A DNA stretch of 50,672 bases from Minisyncoccota bacterium (GCA_018062425.1 JAGOSH010000005.1:1-50672); one strand, 5' to 3'. Counted from the first letter of the stretch, positions 23,324 through 33,669 are shown. Numbers and translations are program-made. The notes: generated from the sequence alone by a model not told the origin.

Positions 23324-23353
23324 GCTGTCCTTTGTTTTGTTTCGTTCCAAAAC
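23324..23353 (-). other. 3' half of the 16S processing stem
   Basis: TTTGTTTTGTTTCGTTC (23330-23346) is complementary to GAACGAAACAAAACAAA at 25121-25137 on the other side of the 16S gene, with partial extension. This forms the RNase III-type stem that excises pre-16S. The trailer between it and the 16S also holds hairpins CCTTCGAT/ATCGAAGG (23475-23492) and TTTTGTGC/GCACAAAA (23413-23438). Confidence 0.8.
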
Positions 23354-23529
23354 TTTAGAAGTCTTTCCTTCCGGTCAATATGTTTTTTGAGTCCATGACA
23401 TATTTAGACTCTTTTGTGCTCAATTGTGGCACAAAAGATCGACTCACTAAGTTCAATCAAACCTTGATTAGATCCTTCGATGAATCGAAGGATTCTCAGT
23501 TCTAATAAATTAAAACTGGAACAATTTCA

Positions 23530-25100
<1,571 letters not shown>

Positions 25101-25370
25101 AAGTTTCCCATTTAAGGGTAGAACGAAACAAAACAAAAGACAGGACCGACCTAAGTCGGCCTCCCGACTTTACGTCGGGAAAAATCTTGTTTTGCATTCG
25201 ATCCTAGCTCTCGAATCATTATAAATCAAAATAAACATAGAGACTTGCTTCCTCTGGTCGTAACACCAGAGGTTCTCTTAGTCCCGCCGTTTTTGGCTCA
25301 ATCAGCGGGACCACCGTATTCACTTGTCAAAGTAAAACGCTCTACCAAAAACTGATAAAAGCGTGGTGGC
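25101..25370 (-). promoter_or_regulatory. 16S rRNA leader with hairpins, processing stem and boxA-like site
   Basis: The leader from near 25364 to the 16S 5' end holds several stems: GTCCCGC/GCGGGAC (25281-25311), CCTCTGGT/ACCAGAGG (25251-25272), CCCGAC/GTCGGG (25164-25180) and CCGAC/GTCGG (25146-25158), followed by the left half of the processing stem (25121-25137). A boxA-like CTTTGACAAG is at 25333-25321. TATAAT at 25223-25218 is a weak second promoter candidate without a good -35 box. No protein gene here. Confidence 0.7.
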
Positions 25371-25399
25371 AGTATACACCAGGCGATTTACGAAGTCAA
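25371..25399 (-). promoter_or_regulatory. 16S rRNA promoter
   Basis: On the minus strand: -35 TTGACT (25399-25394), exactly 17 bases, -10 TATACT (25376-25371). It lies directly downstream of the terminator of the surface-protein gene. Confidence 0.85.
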
Positions 25400-25413
25400 G
25401 CGGACCCAGAAAC

Positions 25414-25444
25414 AAAAATACCCTTTTGTTCAAAGGGTATTTTT
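25414..25444 (-). terminator. Terminator of the surface-protein gene
   Basis: AAAAATACCCTTT pairs with AAAGGGTATTTTT around a short loop; T-rich on the minus strand after the stem. It insulates the 16S promoter. Confidence 0.85.
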
Positions 25445-25469
25445 GCGATGTCTTTTATATGTTTTTAGA

Positions 25470-26927
25470 CTAGTTTACTAGCTTTATCAAACCATCAGAG
25501 AAGTCTATTCCCCAGTGTAACCATGGTGGGTTAGCTGGACCTGTGTAAGCCGGTGTGATAACGAAATCAAGCATTACTTGATAGTTATCTGCAGGCTGTA
25601 GAGCCGGTGATCCTGGGAGGGCAATTAACTTAACAGTTTCGAAATTATCATTAGCTGTTTGGTCGTTGAGGCCGTATCGAACGATACCCGCGTTGGTCAT
25701 CTGAACTAAGCTGATTCGTACATCTACCCCAGCTGGGATGTTACAGTTAAACCATAGTACATCCATCGGGGTTCCGATTTGGAATTTCTGTCCACCGTTT
25801 GGCGCAAACACAACTACGTGTGGTAGTGGAGACGCAGCACAGACATCGACAGCAACAGTAGGGTTTGGGTTTGGGTTTGGGTTAGGTGCAACGTTTACTA
25901 CTGGAGGACATGGTTGAACATTGAGTACGTTCACGACTCCTAGTGGCCATACACATCCTAGAGGCCAACCCTGGTTTGGATTCACAGGAACATTCGGAGC
26001 TAGTGGTCCAGGATTAGGGTTTGGATTAACTCCCGCATCTAATATAGCGAAGGTGTTGTCAGACATATCAGTTACTTGAACTCCAGCAGGGGTGTTTGTA
26101 AACACTTGTACTTTGAATTGATGATCGAAAGCAATTGGAGCAACTGGAGGAGTCAGAGGATTCATAATCAAAGCAGGTGTAAGTTGAATTGCAAAGCTAC
26201 CAGTATTAGTAGTACCTGCAGTCAACACAATATCATTTAAATGCAGAACTGCTATTTTTACTACAGCATCAGGGGCAATGTTACAAGTACTCCACTTTAT
26301 GTTCAAAACGTCTGTGTTCAAGTAAGACTCTCCACCGTTTGGAGAATCAACTTCTATAAACGGAGCTGTGACATTCGCAACACAAGGAACAGACAAGTTC
26401 TGAGTTACACCTGGTTGTTGATTTTGTTGTTGGTTGTTTTGTTGTTGGTTATTTTGCTGTTGGTTGTTTTGCTGATTGTTTTGTTGATTGTTTTGCTGAT
26501 TCTGGTTTTGATTTCCAGTGTTAGTGTTCGTTAGGTTAGCATTGTTTAGATTTGCGTTTAATCCTTGAGCTGCAGCACAAGTGATGTTCTTGATCCAAGT
26601 AGCTGTCTTTAAGCCGACAATACCATCAAAAGGAACGATGTTCCAATCAATCTGTGCTTGGGTAACTGCGGCCTTAGTCTTAAAACCATAAAATCCAAGT
26701 GGGATTGATTGAGGGATATTTAGATAACCCATACCCTTCAAAGCTATCTGAAGCTTTACAACTTCGGCACCTTTACTACCCAACTTGAGTGCTGGCGGTA
26801 CGTTTAAAACAGTACACGGAACATTGTTTTGACCACCGGCATTCTGCGCGAAGGCTTGGTTCGATGCAAGCACTGGCGAGAAAGCTACAGCCAAAAGCAA
26901 AAATAAACTAAATATATTTTTTTTCAT
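25470..26927 (-). CDS. Secreted protein: peptidoglycan-binding domain, Asn/Gln-rich linker, two Ig-like domains
   Basis: 485 residues from the ATG at 26927 (MKKNIFSLFLLLAVAFSPVLA signal peptide). Residues about 40-110 are a PG_binding_1-type domain (LKLGSKGAEVVKLQIALKGMG ... GFYGFKTKAAVTQAQ). Then comes a long Gln/Asn-only linker (about 135-175, repeats of QQNNQQQ), followed by two related domains each opening with a PNGGE/PNGGQ motif (SPNGGESYLNTDVLNIKWS; APNGGQKFQIGTPMDVLWF), a surface Ig-like module. A Pro-Asn repeat (PNPNPNP) links them. Likely cell-wall-attached surface protein. An upstream open frame to 27116 is not credible because it lacks a signal peptide until this Met. Confidence 0.8.
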   Translation of the reverse strand: MKKNIFSLFLLLAVAFSPVLASNQAFAQNAGGQNNVPCTVLNVPPALKLGSKGAEVVKLQIALKGMGYLNIPQSIPLGFYGFKTKAAVTQAQIDWNIVPFDGIVGLKTATWIKNITCAAAQGLNANLNNANLTNTNTGNQNQNQQNNQQNNQQNNQQQNNQQQNNQQQNQQPGVTQNLSVPCVANVTAPFIEVDSPNGGESYLNTDVLNIKWSTCNIAPDAVVKIAVLHLNDIVLTAGTTNTGSFAIQLTPALIMNPLTPPVAPIAFDHQFKVQVFTNTPAGVQVTDMSDNTFAILDAGVNPNPNPGPLAPNVPVNPNQGWPLGCVWPLGVVNVLNVQPCPPVVNVAPNPNPNPNPTVAVDVCAASPLPHVVVFAPNGGQKFQIGTPMDVLWFNCNIPAGVDVRISLVQMTNAGIVRYGLNDQTANDNFETVKLIALPGSPALQPADNYQVMLDFVITPAYTGPANPPWLHWGIDFSDGLIKLVN

Positions 26928-27044
26928 AATTTTACTAATAATTAATAATAAGCTATGTACCATATTGTATAGACGTACAAGCAATAGACACATTACATTA
27001 TACACAAATACCAGTTTGGTTGGCAATTGGGGTTTCGGGTGTGG

Positions 27045-27050
27045 TAGAAT
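27045..27050 (+). promoter_or_regulatory. -10 box ahead of the 27071 gene cassette
   Basis: TAGAAT with TGG before it (extended -10); transcription start expected near 27057. An ATG at 27061 opens only a 20-codon frame; the in-frame start for the conserved-looking reading frame is 27071. Confidence 0.5.
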
Positions 27051-27070
27051 ACTGGGGTAAATGCAAAAAT

Positions 27071-27250
27071 ATGCTAACCAGAGTGCAACTTTCAATTCAA
27101 ATACTAAAGGAAGCAACAGCTGAACTGTGGCAAAAAATTAGCCAAGCTAAAAAAGAGGAACTCGTGATAACAAGTGAAATTAATAAAGAAAAAGACCAGG
27201 AAAAAGTCGTAGAGGTTAAAAACAAATTAGAAAGTTTATATAACAAATAA
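27071..27250 (+). CDS. Small helical protein, first of a three-gene cassette
   Basis: 59 residues from the ATG at 27071: a single amphipathic, strongly charged helix pattern (LTRVQLSIQILKEATAELWQ ... KVVEVKNKLESLYNK), probably a coiled coil. Ends five bases before the 498-residue protein's ATG, so co-transcribed and probably acting with it. Not recognised. Confidence 0.55.
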   Translation: MLTRVQLSIQILKEATAELWQKISQAKKEELVITSEINKEKDQEKVVEVKNKLESLYNK

Positions 27251-27255
27251 TCAAT

Positions 27256-28752
27256 ATGGGAGTAGATTATGAAGCAGTCAATAATGTTGAATTAGCAGCT
27301 AATGGGGCGCCAGCAGAACATATTACAGATTTGTCGGCCGTGCCAGAATCTTCCAAAGAAGCAATTTTAAAGGCGAACGAAGTTAAGCAGCGTCTGCTTG
27401 ATAAATCTAAAGGAGTTGAGGGTGTAAACCAAGAAAAACTCCTGAAACTAGCGGAAGATATTGAATTCACTCAAAACCAACTAGAAATTCTGTCTCAGGC
27501 TTTGATTGAATCTTGCAAAGAGCTGCCTGCCGAAATTGAGCAAGCAGGTAGAGATTTGAAAACTACCTACGAATACAAAAACACCGAAGCAGATAGCGCT
27601 AGACTTGAGAAGTTAGGACCCAATAAAAAAAGGGCCCTGTATTTTACATTATCTTTACTGCAAAGAACTTGCAAATATCCCTATATATTAATGGGTTCCA
27701 TTCCTCACACCGTTATAGCAGGAGAAAACACTATGAAAGTCCCAAACGATTCAGATCTTTCGATTGGTACACCAGACTTAGCTGGTATTTACTCTGAGTT
27801 AAAAAAACTTGAAAAAGAAGGAAAGGTAGTCAATTTGGAAATAATACCCTTGACCGATCTAACTGGAGAAAAGGATAATTCTTTTGAAATAAAATACTTT
27901 GTTGATACTGGTGGTAGCAAGCTGGAAGAAGTATCCCTATTTGCCAATAATATCAATACCGAAAAAGAAGACAACGGCTTGATAAGCGCAGGATATAAAC
28001 AAAATGAGGTCAGAATGTGTAAGCTAAAAAATCCCGACAACGATGATGCCGAAGACGTAGTGGCTGTACCGCTAGCTGGCCTAGAATCCAACGATTCACT
28101 TTATGCTCAGAATGTTTTGTTGGAAATTTCAACCTTGGATTTCATGAACGCCGAAGAAAGAGATCAAAAATACTCCTGGGTAACTCCAAAGATGCTCCAG
28201 AGGTTAGATAACTTGATGCGGACAAATGGAAACAACTTTGATAATGTGATCGAACTACTCAGGAAAGTAAAGGACTCCCAAACAAATGAAGTATACAAAG
28301 TACATTTCGAAAAATCATTCAACTACATAGTCTCAATGCGAGAGTATTTGTCTAACCGAAAAGATTTACAAAAAGGAACAGAAACTGGTTTGGCTAGCAA
28401 TATTTGTAAAAAAGAAAATTTCCCAGAGAAATATTGCACCGAAATGTCGGTAACTTTTATGACAAAGACATTGAAGGTGGAAATGCAAAAAACCTTCAGC
28501 CAATTCACCGAGGCAAAGCAGATTTTCGATAGCAACCTTGAACCTGGTGAAAAACGTGCTAAAGTACAAGAAATTTATGAAACAATTGCTACATATTATG
28601 AGAAATATGATATGTACTTTAAGAAAATAAATATGGACGATCCGCGGGATGTGACACTAGCCATAGGTGCGCGTGGTATGGAACATGACTACCTCTACCC
28701 AGCTGCTATGGGTGTGATGGATATGTTAGAAAAATTAGAAAATAAGAAATAA
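27256..28752 (+). CDS. Large hypothetical protein, possible nucleotidyltransferase-like fold
   Basis: A 498-residue soluble protein. The first 130 residues are helical and charged. At about residue 155-175, YILMGSIPHTVIAGENTMKV is followed by PNDSDLSIGTPD: a glycine-serine turn followed by D-x-D (NDSDLSI), as in the DNA polymerase beta-type nucleotidyltransferase fold ('GS ... DxD'). This is a weak match only. The second half (270-498) is helical. It forms a cassette with the 59- and 81-residue proteins. A toxin-antitoxin or defence role can be asked about, but nothing proves it. Confidence 0.55.
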   Translation: MGVDYEAVNNVELAANGAPAEHITDLSAVPESSKEAILKANEVKQRLLDKSKGVEGVNQEKLLKLAEDIEFTQNQLEILSQALIESCKELPAEIEQAGRDLKTTYEYKNTEADSARLEKLGPNKKRALYFTLSLLQRTCKYPYILMGSIPHTVIAGENTMKVPNDSDLSIGTPDLAGIYSELKKLEKEGKVVNLEIIPLTDLTGEKDNSFEIKYFVDTGGSKLEEVSLFANNINTEKEDNGLISAGYKQNEVRMCKLKNPDNDDAEDVVAVPLAGLESNDSLYAQNVLLEISTLDFMNAEERDQKYSWVTPKMLQRLDNLMRTNGNNFDNVIELLRKVKDSQTNEVYKVHFEKSFNYIVSMREYLSNRKDLQKGTETGLASNICKKENFPEKYCTEMSVTFMTKTLKVEMQKTFSQFTEAKQIFDSNLEPGEKRAKVQEIYETIATYYEKYDMYFKKINMDDPRDVTLAIGARGMEHDYLYPAAMGVMDMLEKLENKK

Positions 28753-28756
28753 ACAA

Positions 28757-29002
28757 ATGCCAATAAACTTCAATAAATTTGTAGACGCAAGGGCTCCAAG
28801 CCAAGACAACGCAGGAAATTACGAAAATACAATAAATGTATTTTTGAGTGAACGAAAGATAACTTTGAGTGATGTACACCTAGACCCAACCACAGATGAG
28901 TTCAGGGGTTTAGTTCAAGAAATAAAAACAAACCTCACCTTAACAGCAAAAATGCCGGACGCTCTTTTTGTTACTCTATTCGAAAATTTAAAAAACAAAT
29001 AA
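28757..29002 (+). CDS. Small hypothetical protein, third of the cassette
   Basis: 81 residues, soluble, no known motif; begins MPINFNKFVDARAPSQDN and ends in a helix ending LFENLKNK. The ATG lies five bases after the stop of the preceding gene, with no Shine-Dalgarno. Converges with the minus-strand gene at 29024. Confidence 0.55.
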   Translation: MPINFNKFVDARAPSQDNAGNYENTINVFLSERKITLSDVHLDPTTDEFRGLVQEIKTNLTLTAKMPDALFVTLFENLKNK

Positions 29003-29023
29003 GCCTAATCTCCCAGGGATGTA

Positions 29024-29347
29024 TTAAGATTTCAATTTTCTTGAAATCTCCTCTGCGTCTGTTTTGAACATTTCCACCTCTTCGAGCACGATGTTTAGGA
29101 AATCAGGTACTTTGTCGAAAAAGAAGTCGAAAAGTTCGTCAGCTTCGACTTTTGAATCTATCAACTTTTCGTACTCATCTAATTCTTCTTTATTGAAAAG
29201 CGGTAGGATGCGAACCAATACATTTTTAAATATAATCCCTCCAATCCTTGAAACTGTGCTTTCCCTTTCATCTGCAGACAAAGAATCCAAATTGAAGATT
29301 TCAATTATTTTTTTTGTTATTTCTTGTTGCGCTATTTGTGCTTGCAT
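29024..29347 (-). CDS. Small helical CPR-type protein (DUF5663-like)
   Basis: 107 residues with no signal peptide; it reads as a run of helices: TKKIIEIFNLDSLS, NVLVRILPLFNKEELDEYEKL, ADELFDFFFDKVPDFLNIVLEE. The combination of the 'LP.f..EE..E.E.L.d' segment with the 'vp.f..iv.eE...f' segment resembles a family I recall as DUF5663 in CPR genomes; I could not verify this. Function unknown. Confidence 0.55.
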   Translation of the reverse strand: MQAQIAQQEITKKIIEIFNLDSLSADERESTVSRIGGIIFKNVLVRILPLFNKEELDEYEKLIDSKVEADELFDFFFDKVPDFLNIVLEEVEMFKTDAEEISRKLKS

Positions 29348-29366
29348 ATAATTTATATATTAACTA

Positions 29367-30689
29367 TTAATTGTTACTGGCCCTGCTTTTTTCTATTTTT
29401 TTAGCAATCTTTTTTCCTGCTACTTTCGTAACCTTACCAGCTGCGTTACCAGCATCATGTTCGAGAGTCGACAACAGTGTAGGGGCAGCGGGCCCAGACC
29501 ATTTAACCAGACACCCACCTAGATCAAGGGCGGTTTCTGTGTAATTCCTAACCCAGCGCCAATGTCCGAGCTTTTTTTCAAGTTTTCGGTATTGAAATTC
29601 TGTAACTTCTAACACTTGCAACAATTCTTCGGGTGACATGGTCATACTTATATTTGTCGACTCAGCCAGCTTGCCAATTCTACTCTTAACACGAGACTCT
29701 AATATCTTTAAAAGTGCTGGGGCAACCTCTTTGGTTACACTAACTCCTCCGCTCAAAAGTGCTGCTGTACCACCACTTATTAAAAACACGAAACCAGTAC
29801 TCGCAGCCATAGCACCGTATTTGATGACTGCAGGGTTAATCTTTGTCTTTTCTTTGATTAAGTCTTTACCATTATTAAAAACCATCGGTTTTGCGCTAGA
29901 ATTTTGAGATTCAGTTTGAGCGCTGGAAGGTTCTTCGGAACTGAGAGTTTGATTGTTTGATTCAAAAACAGGAAAACTGGTTTGACTACTTTCAAAAGTA
30001 GGAACTTGGCCACTGACAGTTCCAGTGTTTGATTCAAAAACAGGTGCTTCGGTCGCATCAGAGGCTAGAAATTCAGGCGTCTCACCCACAGTTACATTTG
30101 TATTTGGTTTATTTTCAGGTTTTTTAAAAAAGATATTTTTAATTCTGTTTTTTATGTCGAGTATCTTGCTTTTATCTAGCAATAAATCAATAGTAGTCTT
30201 CACAAAAGAATTCATGCCGATTCGTGATGCTGCTTTTTGAACCATCATGGTGTGGTCTACGATACCCAACTGAGCCCCGATTGCCACCGCCGGCACAGTA
30301 ATGAAAGACTCACTCGCAAAATAAGCCACGTATTTACCATACGGATGTTCTTTTAAATCTTGCCAGAACTTTTCACCACTTTTATACTTTTCAACCATCA
30401 CAGGAACTTTTTTGGCTTCCTTTTGGGACTGTAGCCCGTGCTGTCTCTTGGCATCGAAATACTCTTCCATTATTCTGAGTTGAGCCTCCGCCTCTTCCAG
30501 CCCTTTTTCTTTTACTTTGGCAATAATTTCTGCAAGCGTACCCTCTTTGTCAAATGGTGGTAAAGCGGTTTCTAAATTATTTGCTTGTTCCTTGTTTTGG
30601 GTAGTTGAAATTTCTCCCGAGTTTTCGAGTCCTTCCTCTTTTTTCTTATATCCTAAAAATTTTGCTGAGTCCGGTGCTTCTGCTCCCAT
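29367..30689 (-). CDS. Hypothetical protein with hydrophobic patches and FES repeats
   Basis: A 440-residue protein. No clear signal peptide; hydrophobic segments around 295-325 (GAMAASTGFVFLISGGTAAL) may be a membrane hairpin. A Ser/Gln-rich central linker (about 205-275) contains three units of (A/F/V)P(V/T)FES with spacing of about 16 residues. The first 100 residues look like a charged coiled coil. The Lys-rich C-terminus (VAGKKIAKKIEKS) is basic. Function not recognised. Leaderless promoter at 30697. Confidence 0.5.
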   Translation of the reverse strand: MGAEAPDSAKFLGYKKKEEGLENSGEISTTQNKEQANNLETALPPFDKEGTLAEIIAKVKEKGLEEAEAQLRIMEEYFDAKRQHGLQSQKEAKKVPVMVEKYKSGEKFWQDLKEHPYGKYVAYFASESFITVPAVAIGAQLGIVDHTMMVQKAASRIGMNSFVKTTIDLLLDKSKILDIKNRIKNIFFKKPENKPNTNVTVGETPEFLASDATEAPVFESNTGTVSGQVPTFESSQTSFPVFESNNQTLSSEEPSSAQTESQNSSAKPMVFNNGKDLIKEKTKINPAVIKYGAMAASTGFVFLISGGTAALLSGGVSVTKEVAPALLKILESRVKSRIGKLAESTNISMTMSPEELLQVLEVTEFQYRKLEKKLGHWRWVRNYTETALDLGGCLVKWSGPAAPTLLSTLEHDAGNAAGKVTKVAGKKIAKKIEKSRASNN

Positions 30690-30696
30690 GCGGTGT

Positions 30697-30702
30697 ATTA
30701 TA
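30697..30702 (-). promoter_or_regulatory. -10 box of the 30689 gene (leaderless)
   Basis: TATAAT at 30702-30697 with TGT upstream (extended -10), seven bases before the ATG at 30689. Confidence 0.75.
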
Positions 30703-30732
30703 ACATCTTGTAATTAAATATTTGTAACTTAT

Positions 30733-30954
30733 CTATATGTCCAAAGAGAGCAATTTACTCGGATGGTGGTGGCCGTTTATAATCCGCACTTTGTTTGTGG
30801 GAACTTTAAAATGTAACGCCACTAGTTCAATGACGCGAGTGTTGGCCATGTTGCGTTCTGCTTTTTCTTTGACCGAAATTTTGAAATGATCTTTTGACTT
30901 TTCTTCAAAAGTTTCTTTTCGAGTCCCTGCAATGACGCTGACTTTGATGTACAT
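30733..30954 (-). CDS. DUF167 (YggU) family protein
   Basis: 73 residues. The pattern IKVSVIAGTRKETFEEKSKD, then VKEKAERNMANTRVIELVA and VRIINGHHHPSKLLSL, matches the small YggU/DUF167 fold (the 'P..g.AN..l..lla..l.v....v.i..G..s..K' layout). Function unknown across bacteria. It starts five bases after the end of the secreted protein at 30960, so they share an operon. Confidence 0.7.
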   Translation of the reverse strand: MYIKVSVIAGTRKETFEEKSKDHFKISVKEKAERNMANTRVIELVALHFKVPTNKVRIINGHHHPSKLLSLDI

Positions 30955-30959
30955 GAGCC

Positions 30960-31847
30960 CTATCTGATTCCGGTATCAATATCAAAATTCACGGTTGATG
31001 TTTCAAAAGATTTAACTGTCACTGGCTTTTTCTCTCCTTCTCCGATACCAGCTGGAACTATCTGCACAAAGTAATTCCCCGGACCGATAGCCATTTTATA
31101 ATTACCTTCTGCGTCTAAATGCATTCTTTCTTTTACTGTAACTTTATCTGACATATATATCACAACTTCCCGTGAAGTATAAACTTCTGGCGGGACGTTA
31201 CACAGCTGACCAGGTCGCTCTACCGGACAAATAGGGCCGATGTCTACATGGCCGACTATATATCCACCAGCTATGCGAGAAGGTGGTTTTACTGAAACTA
31301 AAATGGTCGCCGTGGTTTCTGTTGCTTTTTGAAGTGAGAATGTATAGGCCCCTCCTTTACCCACAGTCTTTGTTTTATTATTAGTAGTACCTAATTGGAT
31401 TTCTTCCGGACCAAAAAAATAATCTCCGCCGTTAACATCTAATACCACCGCCAATTCCCCCGCCCAAATACACTGTACATCAGGTTTACAACGGGAATCA
31501 TTTATTTCTTTTAATGTAACTTTTAATCCGTCTGAGAAAACAACTGAGTCACCTATTTTATAAGTTAGAGAAGTATTAAATTCTTTTTGAGTAGCAACAG
31601 GGGTTGGGGCATCTTTTGGATCTTCGAGAGTTTCCTCAATAATCCGCACAAAAAGATTACCCTCTGCATCCCGACACTGTTCCGGATAACTCTCCATAAC
31701 TGGGTAACCTGCATTTTTACACTCCTCAAAATTTGTAATCAAAGGTTTCCCTACTTCAGGATCTTTTTTGGGCTTGATAGCTAAAAACCCCGCCGTTAGG
31801 AGCATCAGTCCTATAACAATAGTAGCGATTGTATTTTTATTTGTCAT
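30960..31847 (-). CDS. Membrane-anchored secreted protein with a Cys-rich N-terminal module
   Basis: A 295-residue protein with an N-terminal helix (about 6-24). The segment FEECKNAGYPVMESYPEQCRD is a short two-cysteine module (C-x3-GYPV-x-E-x-P-x-x-C) I have often seen in uncharacterised secreted proteins. The middle domain has SRCKPDVQCIWAGEL, the C-terminal domain looks like an Ig-type beta-sandwich (GNYKMAIGPGNYFVQIVPAG; pattern of carboxypeptidase-regulatory-like repeats). No catalytic motif. Likely envelope role. Leaderless start predicted. Confidence 0.6.
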   Translation of the reverse strand: MTNKNTIATIVIGLMLLTAGFLAIKPKKDPEVGKPLITNFEECKNAGYPVMESYPEQCRDAEGNLFVRIIEETLEDPKDAPTPVATQKEFNTSLTYKIGDSVVFSDGLKVTLKEINDSRCKPDVQCIWAGELAVVLDVNGGDYFFGPEEIQLGTTNNKTKTVGKGGAYTFSLQKATETTATILVSVKPPSRIAGGYIVGHVDIGPICPVERPGQLCNVPPEVYTSREVVIYMSDKVTVKERMHLDAEGNYKMAIGPGNYFVQIVPAGIGEGEKKPVTVKSFETSTVNFDIDTGIR

Positions 31848-31854
31848 TCCTGTA

Positions 31855-31860
31855 ATTATA
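31855..31860 (-). promoter_or_regulatory. -10 box of the 31847 gene (leaderless)
   Basis: TATAAT at 31860-31855, seven bases before the ATG at 31847. Confidence 0.7.
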
Positions 31861-31870
31861 CCCCAAACAT

Positions 31871-31898
31871 AAAAAAAGCCTCATATGAGGCTTTTTTT
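31871..31898. terminator. Bidirectional terminator after the acidic microgene
   Basis: Palindrome AAAAAAAGCCTCAT/ATGAGGCTTTTTTT. It lies 19 bases downstream of the acidic peptide gene's stop. Confidence 0.9.
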
Positions 31899-31916
31899 AT
31901 CACGCTTTTATTTGAT

Positions 31917-32030
31917 TTATTCAGCGGTTTTTGGTTCTGTTCCTACTTCTACCCCTGCTCCTTCTTCGGTAGCTGGAACCTCAACTGGAGTTTCTTCTCC
32001 TGTTTTTACTTCTTCGTTTTCATCTGCCAT
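31917..32030 (-). CDS. Acidic microprotein (37 residues)
   Basis: ATG at 32030, TAA at 31917-31919. The product begins MADENEEVKTGEETPVEVPA and is Glu/Pro/Thr-rich with strongly negative charge, no hydrophobic helix. The frame ends at a strong terminator, which supports a real transcription unit. No -35/-10 pair is convincing (TATAGT near 32073 is possible). Disordered; not recognised. It could be a small charge-rich cytoplasmic peptide or an RNA-level element that happens to be open. Confidence 0.5.
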   Translation of the reverse strand: MADENEEVKTGEETPVEVPATEEGAGVEVGTEPKTAE

Positions 32031-32112
32031 AAAATTTAAATTAGATTAAGTCTACTAAAATGCGACTATACGCAAGCATAGCATAAACTTGACTATTTAG
32101 CTAATATGTTTT

Positions 32113-33669
32113 TTATTCTAAAAAAGTGATTTTTATTTTACCTTTGTATATTTCTTCAAACTGCTGTAAAAATTTCTTTTTAGCTTCGAGTTGTTCACCT
32201 ACGGGTACATCACCGTTCTCGGAAACAAACCCAACAAAAGTCCTTTTGGTGATAGTAGTATCACGATGCCCTATAGAAACTTCAAACAATAATCTAGACA
32301 TGCCTGTTGGTGGAGGAAAATCTTCTGCCCCTTCAAAAAACGCATACTGTTGCAACCGCTCCTCTACATTATCCATAATGCTTTGGTTTTCCATGCGATT
32401 ATAGGACCCGGGGCCTTCGAGTTCGTTTATCCTCTTTATGAGCCGTGCGAAATGGGTGCCGGGTTTCTCGTCTGAATCAGAAAAAAAATTTTCAAAATAC
32501 GCATTAAGTACAATTTCTCGTTCGAGGCCAAGGTCTAACAATCGGTCTAAACCTTTTCGTTCAGTAACATAAGAAGTCGAGCCTTTGTATGCTAACTTGT
32601 CTTCTTGGTTATCCTTTGTAATTTCATTTGAACCATAGAGTTCTAAGGCGAGCCATTCGGTCACAGCCTCATTAATCCAAAGGTTATGAGTATAAGGCAA
32701 ACTTGAAAGTGAGTTCAATCTCAAGCCTGACTTTTTAGGAAAAGCACGGATTTCTCCATCAAAATATTGAACCAAGGAGTTTGATTTACCAGATAGTTCA
32801 TGCATGAACTCGTGGAATAAAACCTTTTTTAGTTGCGGTAATGACTTGTCTTGCAAGTTCTGACTATCAACAGATACCAGGCCCGAACCATCGACGGAAC
32901 CCAAGGTTGATGAAGACAAGTTGGTTAGACGATCGGACAAAACAACACGCACATGGTCGATTCGTGGCAGAGACTCCATAGCCACCTGTGGCAACAAACC
33001 ACTCTTTACCGCCTGTGTGACTGCTTCTACAAATTCAGTTTTTGTTTTTTTAGCAAATTGTTCTAAATAGCTTTCTTGTTTCTCGAAAAAGGCCACATGT
33101 CTCTCTGTTGCTTTAGCTAAAAAATCACCAGACAGCTTCCGCTCTCTCAAAACACTTACCAGTCCAGCTACAGTGAGTCCTGATAAATCTTCTCCGAAAT
33201 ATTTTTTTAACTCTTCGTTTGTACTTTCGTCAACAAACAAATTATTCAAAACACCGCCTACATATGCTTCAGTTCCACCTGAAACTTGCATCAGTCCAGT
33301 ATGAACAAAGTCCTCTAGCTCACCAGCAAAGACTTCAAAAGATTGAAGCATGTTCTCATCTTTAATTTTTAAAAAGTGGTCGATGTTTTCCTGGTTTATT
33401 AAAATGGTTCCCTTCAGGCCTTCGACATAACCCAGGTCTGGTTTTTCTGAATTTAACTCTTCGTCGATAAACTTTTGAAGTTCAATATTTCTTTTTTCTA
33501 ATCTCTCTACAGCTTCTTGATATTTATTACTTACCGCGAGCTCGCTCTTGCCGAAAATTCTCGTTTTGTTGGCGTCACGGTTTTTTTCTCTTTCTGACTG
33601 GTATATATCGTTCGTTTCAGGTATTTTCTTCTTTATTACGTGTGGTTTTTCTTGTTTTGACATATTCAT
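32113..33669 (-). CDS. Putative gluzincin metalloprotease (HExxH ... NExxTE)
   Basis: A 518-residue protein. The zinc motif HEFMH (His286, Glu287, His290) is followed by WINEAVTEWLALELYG (Glu334, 44 residues after the second His), the pattern of a gluzincin (HExxH plus NExxxE). No signal peptide, so it may be cytoplasmic or released by lysis. The first 280 residues are charged helices. It starts in a four-base overlap with the MGMT-like gene. Substrate unknown. Confidence 0.65.
   Translation of the reverse strand: MNMSKQEKPHVIKKKIPETNDIYQSEREKNRDANKTRIFGKSELAVSNKYQEAVERLEKRNIELQKFIDEELNSEKPDLGYVEGLKGTILINQENIDHFLKIKDENMLQSFEVFAGELEDFVHTGLMQVSGGTEAYVGGVLNNLFVDESTNEELKKYFGEDLSGLTVAGLVSVLRERKLSGDFLAKATERHVAFFEKQESYLEQFAKKTKTEFVEAVTQAVKSGLLPQVAMESLPRIDHVRVVLSDRLTNLSSSTLGSVDGSGLVSVDSQNLQDKSLPQLKKVLFHEFMHELSGKSNSLVQYFDGEIRAFPKKSGLRLNSLSSLPYTHNLWINEAVTEWLALELYGSNEITKDNQEDKLAYKGSTSYVTERKGLDRLLDLGLEREIVLNAYFENFFSDSDEKPGTHFARLIKRINELEGPGSYNRMENQSIMDNVEERLQQYAFFEGAEDFPPPTGMSRLLFEVSIGHRDTTITKRTFVGFVSENGDVPVGEQLEAKKKFLQQFEEIYKGKIKITFLE

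Noticed and set aside
26928-27116. 63-residue N-terminal extension of the 25470 protein
   Set aside because: A classic signal peptide starts at 26927; the extension overlaps the divergent promoter region.
27061-27123. Open frame starting at the ATG 27061
   Set aside because: Only 20 codons, out of frame with the longer helical protein that starts at 27071.
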